This document shows, piece after piece, positions 61,227 to 64,000 of a stretch of 64,000 nucleotides of DNA. The stretch spans positions 558,001 through 622,000 of the forward strand of contig NW_023503509.1 of the NCBI RefSeq assembly GCF_014529535.1, in the 5' to 3' direction. The translations under genes and the position numbers were made by a program. This DNA comes from Bradysia coprophila (taxonomy: Eukaryota > Arthropoda > Insecta > Diptera > Sciaridae). The notes beneath the pieces were generated by a model. The model saw only the letters and a list, made by a program, of their open reading frames with translations, had not been told where the DNA came from and did not search any database. The first letter of the stretch is position 1, and the number at the start of each line of letters is the position of its first letter.

Positions 61227-63853
61227 TTACAATGTACAATTTTTGCTTACGAGGCTCTGAAATTCTGTTAAATTTCTAAATTTGTCATTGCTGTCCGACT
61301 GTTTATCGTAAATGGCATCGTTTATACAAATATTTTCACTTAACGAAATGTAGTTGACATTTTTGAATTTTGTAAAATCGATTTCGATTGCAACTAAACG
61401 ATTGCCCCGAAAAATCACTAATTCCAGCAGTGGATTATTTTTGAACAAATTTCTAGGCAAATATTCCAATCGATTTCCCGCCAGAAAGATTCTTCGAACT
61501 TTGACGTTTGTTTCGAAAATGTTTTCATCTATTGTCGTCAATAAATTGAATCCCAAACTGATGAAGATCAACGATGGATTATTTTTGAATAAGTTCCGAG
61601 GCAATGTTTGCAATCGATTCCGTTCCAAACTGATCGCCTCCAGGTTAACGTTTGTTTCGAAAATGTCGCCGTCTATTATCGTCAATAAATTGCTGTCTAG
61701 ACCAAGTAACACCAACAATGAATTATTGGTGAATAAATGTCTGGGCACTGATTCCAGTCGATTCGAGGACAGTAAGACTATCTTCAGATTTAAATTTGTT
61801 TTGAATAATTCCGGACTGATTGACGTCAGGGAATTGTTGCTGACATTCACTTTCACCAGTTCGATGTTCATTTCGAAAATTTGCTCGTGCAAGGCCGTTA
61901 AGGAATTGTTGAACAAATTCAATTTAATCAGCAACAAATTATTCCGGAAAATGTTTTGGGGGAGAATTTTCAATTGATTTGACGACAGGTCAATGGAAGT
62001 GAGTTTTTCATTTTTTTCAAAAATTGGCTCGTCTATCGCATGTAAGGAATTGTGTTGAAAATACGCCGATTGCAGAAGCAGATTATTGCGGAATAAATTT
62101 ATCGGAAAAAATTCGAACCGATTTGACGACAGGTCAATGGAAATAAGTTGGATATTTGTTCTGAAAATCTGCTCATCCATCGTTTCCAAGGAATTGTTGT
62201 GCAGATTCAGACGTCTCAATTCGAAACTATTTTCGAATAAATTCCTGGGCATCGATTCCAATCGATTTGACGATAGATCGATTGTGGTGAGCTTTTCATT
62301 TCTTTCGAAAATCCGCTCGTCGATTGTCAGCAATGAATTGTCGGCTAGAAAGATGGATTCAAGCAACAAATTATTTCGAAATAAATCTTGCGGCACAAAT
62401 TTCAACCGATTCGAAGATAGTGACACTACCTTCAGTCTGACATTTGTTTCGAACATTCGCTCGTCCACAGTCGCTATGGAATTTCCATGTAATTTAACGA
62501 ACTCTAGCAACAAATTGTTTTTGAACAAATTTCGGGGAAGAGTTGCCGCCAGTTGATTGGTTGATAAATTGACGAAAGCCAGATTCGTGTTGAATGTGAA
62601 AATGTTGCCATCAATCGTCCGAATCGAATTGGAATTCAAATGTATGCTTTCCAGCAGAACGTTCTGTCTGAAAAGATTTGTGGGCAAGGTTTCCAAACGA
62701 TTTTCACTGAGATACACATGTCGCAGCTTTTCATTTGTAACGAACGTTTGCTCATCGATCGCTTTGAGCTTGTTGTGGAACAAATTGACGATTCGCAATT
62801 TTCTCAGATCCCAAAAACAGTCCGCGTCCAGTTTTTCAATGTCATTCCCCACAATATTGAACACTTCCAGATTTTCCAAATCTTTCAAACTTGATCGCCA
62901 GATGTGATTCAGGCCGATAGTCGTTAAATTGGAGTTTCCGATTTGCAGAAGTCGTAGTTTCTTGAAAAAATTACCCAGTCCATCTGGTAGGGTGAACATC
63001 GATCCGCTGTGGAAAATGATCGAATCGACATCATTGTTGTCCTTTCGGTGGTCGTCCACCATGACATGATGGGACCCAGACACCGAAGCAATTTTATTAC
63101 GTTCCGTTCGTATTTCCAAATCGTCCAACACGCACGTGTATCCGTAATGATTACCGTTAATCGAGGCATAGCCGTAACTACAGGCCAAAGACACTTTTGT
63201 AGTCCATTCACCGACCTCGCCACCGGTCTGTGTAACCGTTTCCACGATCCATTGCTTGAACGATTTGACGTTCGTGTAGATAGCAAACGAATTCGCCACC
63301 GCTTGGCCGGCATCGTTTGTATTTATCGCTGAAATTATTCCGTACTGCAGCCAGGTCGAATCGGAAACAAAAAATCCACCACCCGAATCTCCTTTGTTGG
63401 GAGTTCCGTCCACACCTTTTGCACAAAACGAACGCAACGAAGCGTACTGTATGAGGCTCGGTTCCGTTCTGTAGCATAGCGAATTATTGATGGCTCTGGC
63501 CACCAATTTCTTTGGAATTTCCTCGTTCACTTCACTTTCACCGATGCCCCATCCAACAACCGTACCGGTGACATTGATAATGGCACCATCTATGACGTCC
63601 ACATCGGCCGGCACACAAATCGGTTGAATGAAATGCGAATAAGTGACATTGTCGCTGAGAACGAGAATCGCAATGTCCGCATCATATTTATCGTCGTACG
63701 GTTTCCAATCCAGGTGCACATGAATTGCAGTAACTTTTCTCTGTACAGCTCCTTCTTCGTTTTCTGTTGTCAGATTGTACGCTCCCAGACGCACTTCAAT
63801 GTTCTCAGGTGTCAATCTCACTGGGGAGTGTCGTCTGTGTATGCAATGGGCAG
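61227..63853 (-). CDS. S1 serine protease fused to leucine-rich repeats (5' exon outside the window)
   Basis: The exon starts at 63853 after acceptor TTTCTTCTAG, with two bases completing the Ala codon of AAHC, then 874 residues to TAA. The upstream exon, with signal peptide and protease N-terminus, is beyond the window. Counting from the first internal Met (63821), catalytic Asp is in DADIAILVL (about 49) and Ser in KGDSGGGF (about 146). The residue at the 189 position is Thr, so trypsin-like cleavage after Arg/Lys is not predicted. The domain ends at WIVETV (about 196). A cysteine module (LACSYGY ... YTCVLDDLEI, about 213-236) follows, then about 22 LRRs of 24 residues to about 810 and a cysteine-bearing end. 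Repeats alternate in 48-residue pairs (NLFRNN...LL with DE.IFE.N). The frame is intact. Likely an extracellular protease with a recognition solenoid; substrate and ligand are unknown. Confidence 0.85.
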
Positions 63854-64000
63854 CTAGAAGAAACCACGTTTATCAGCAACAATCTTTAGTGAAAGAGCTG
63901 GGGAATTCATTTGCATTCCCAATTTGGTTTGCTCAAATATTGAATTAAAGTAAATTTTACATCGATGCGGATCGTTTCCCGCAGCTCCCATGAATTTAAT
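63854..64000 (-). other. Intron of the minus-strand protease/LRR gene, running off the window
   Basis: No exon resembling the paralogue's first exon (signal peptide, CGG-type loop) is found in these 147 bases. The intron is therefore longer than the 81-base intron of the plus-strand copy. Confidence 0.6.

Noticed and set aside
61354..62907. Plus-strand frames of 207, 156 and 116 codons
   Set aside because: Mirror frames of the minus-strand LRR repeats; they show repeat periodicity but no independent domain.
1..64000. CRISPR array, bacterial operon or rRNA gene
   Set aside because: No regularly spaced identical repeats with unique spacers, no ribosome-binding-site operon structure and no rRNA-like sequence were seen; the DNA is eukaryotic.

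Overview
The window looks like AT-rich nuclear DNA of an insect, most likely a dipteran. The main clue is a knirps-family nuclear receptor with the insect-specific N-terminus [20 protein letters not shown] and a PIDLS co-repressor motif. Supporting clues are short GT-AG introns, AATAAA signals, a Jockey-superfamily non-LTR retrotransposon, and many fold-back and MITE-like repeats. A nematoceran (fungus-gnat-like) host is only an inference.

Layout. 1-20.8 kb is almost gene-free. It holds one convincing orphan internal exon (3559-3703), a candidate promoter with a non-coding first exon (about 8017-8211), a degenerate TTTCGGTAAA-type satellite, tRNA-derived SINE-like units, and several copies of one dispersed repeat module. 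20.87-26.49 kb is the knirps-family receptor, with two coding exons and a 4.4 kb intron. 26.5-31.5 kb is non-coding with repeats. 31.54-33.08 kb (minus) is a two-exon F-box/leucine-rich protein, with a MITE just upstream. 33.4-38.7 kb is non-coding with repeats and a retroelement remnant. 38.8 to about 44.5 kb (minus) is a nearly full-length non-LTR retrotransposon. Its ORF2 (endonuclease, reverse transcriptase, RNase H) is interrupted by one in-frame TAG. 44.6-57.2 kb is a graveyard of fold-back elements, including a 928-bp near-palindrome, plus a decayed R2-like reverse transcriptase. 57.27-59.95 kb (plus) and 61.23-63.85 kb (minus) are a convergent pair of paralogous genes.

The most unusual content is that convergent pair. 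Each gene encodes a secreted-type S1 (chymotrypsin-fold) serine protease fused to a small cysteine-containing module and a long array of 24-residue leucine-rich repeats, about 17 in one and about 22 in the other. The minus-strand copy keeps an intact protease reading frame with His, Asp and Ser, but its first exon lies beyond the window. The plus-strand copy has the same intron position and catalytic residues but carries an in-frame TAG in the protease domain. By analogy with recognition proteases of insect immunity, the repeats may be a sensing module driving a protease. That role is inference.

At genome scale, the window shows a developmental regulator flanked by large gene-poor DNA on one side and fast-evolving, duplicated F-box/LRR and protease/LRR genes embedded in repeats on the other.
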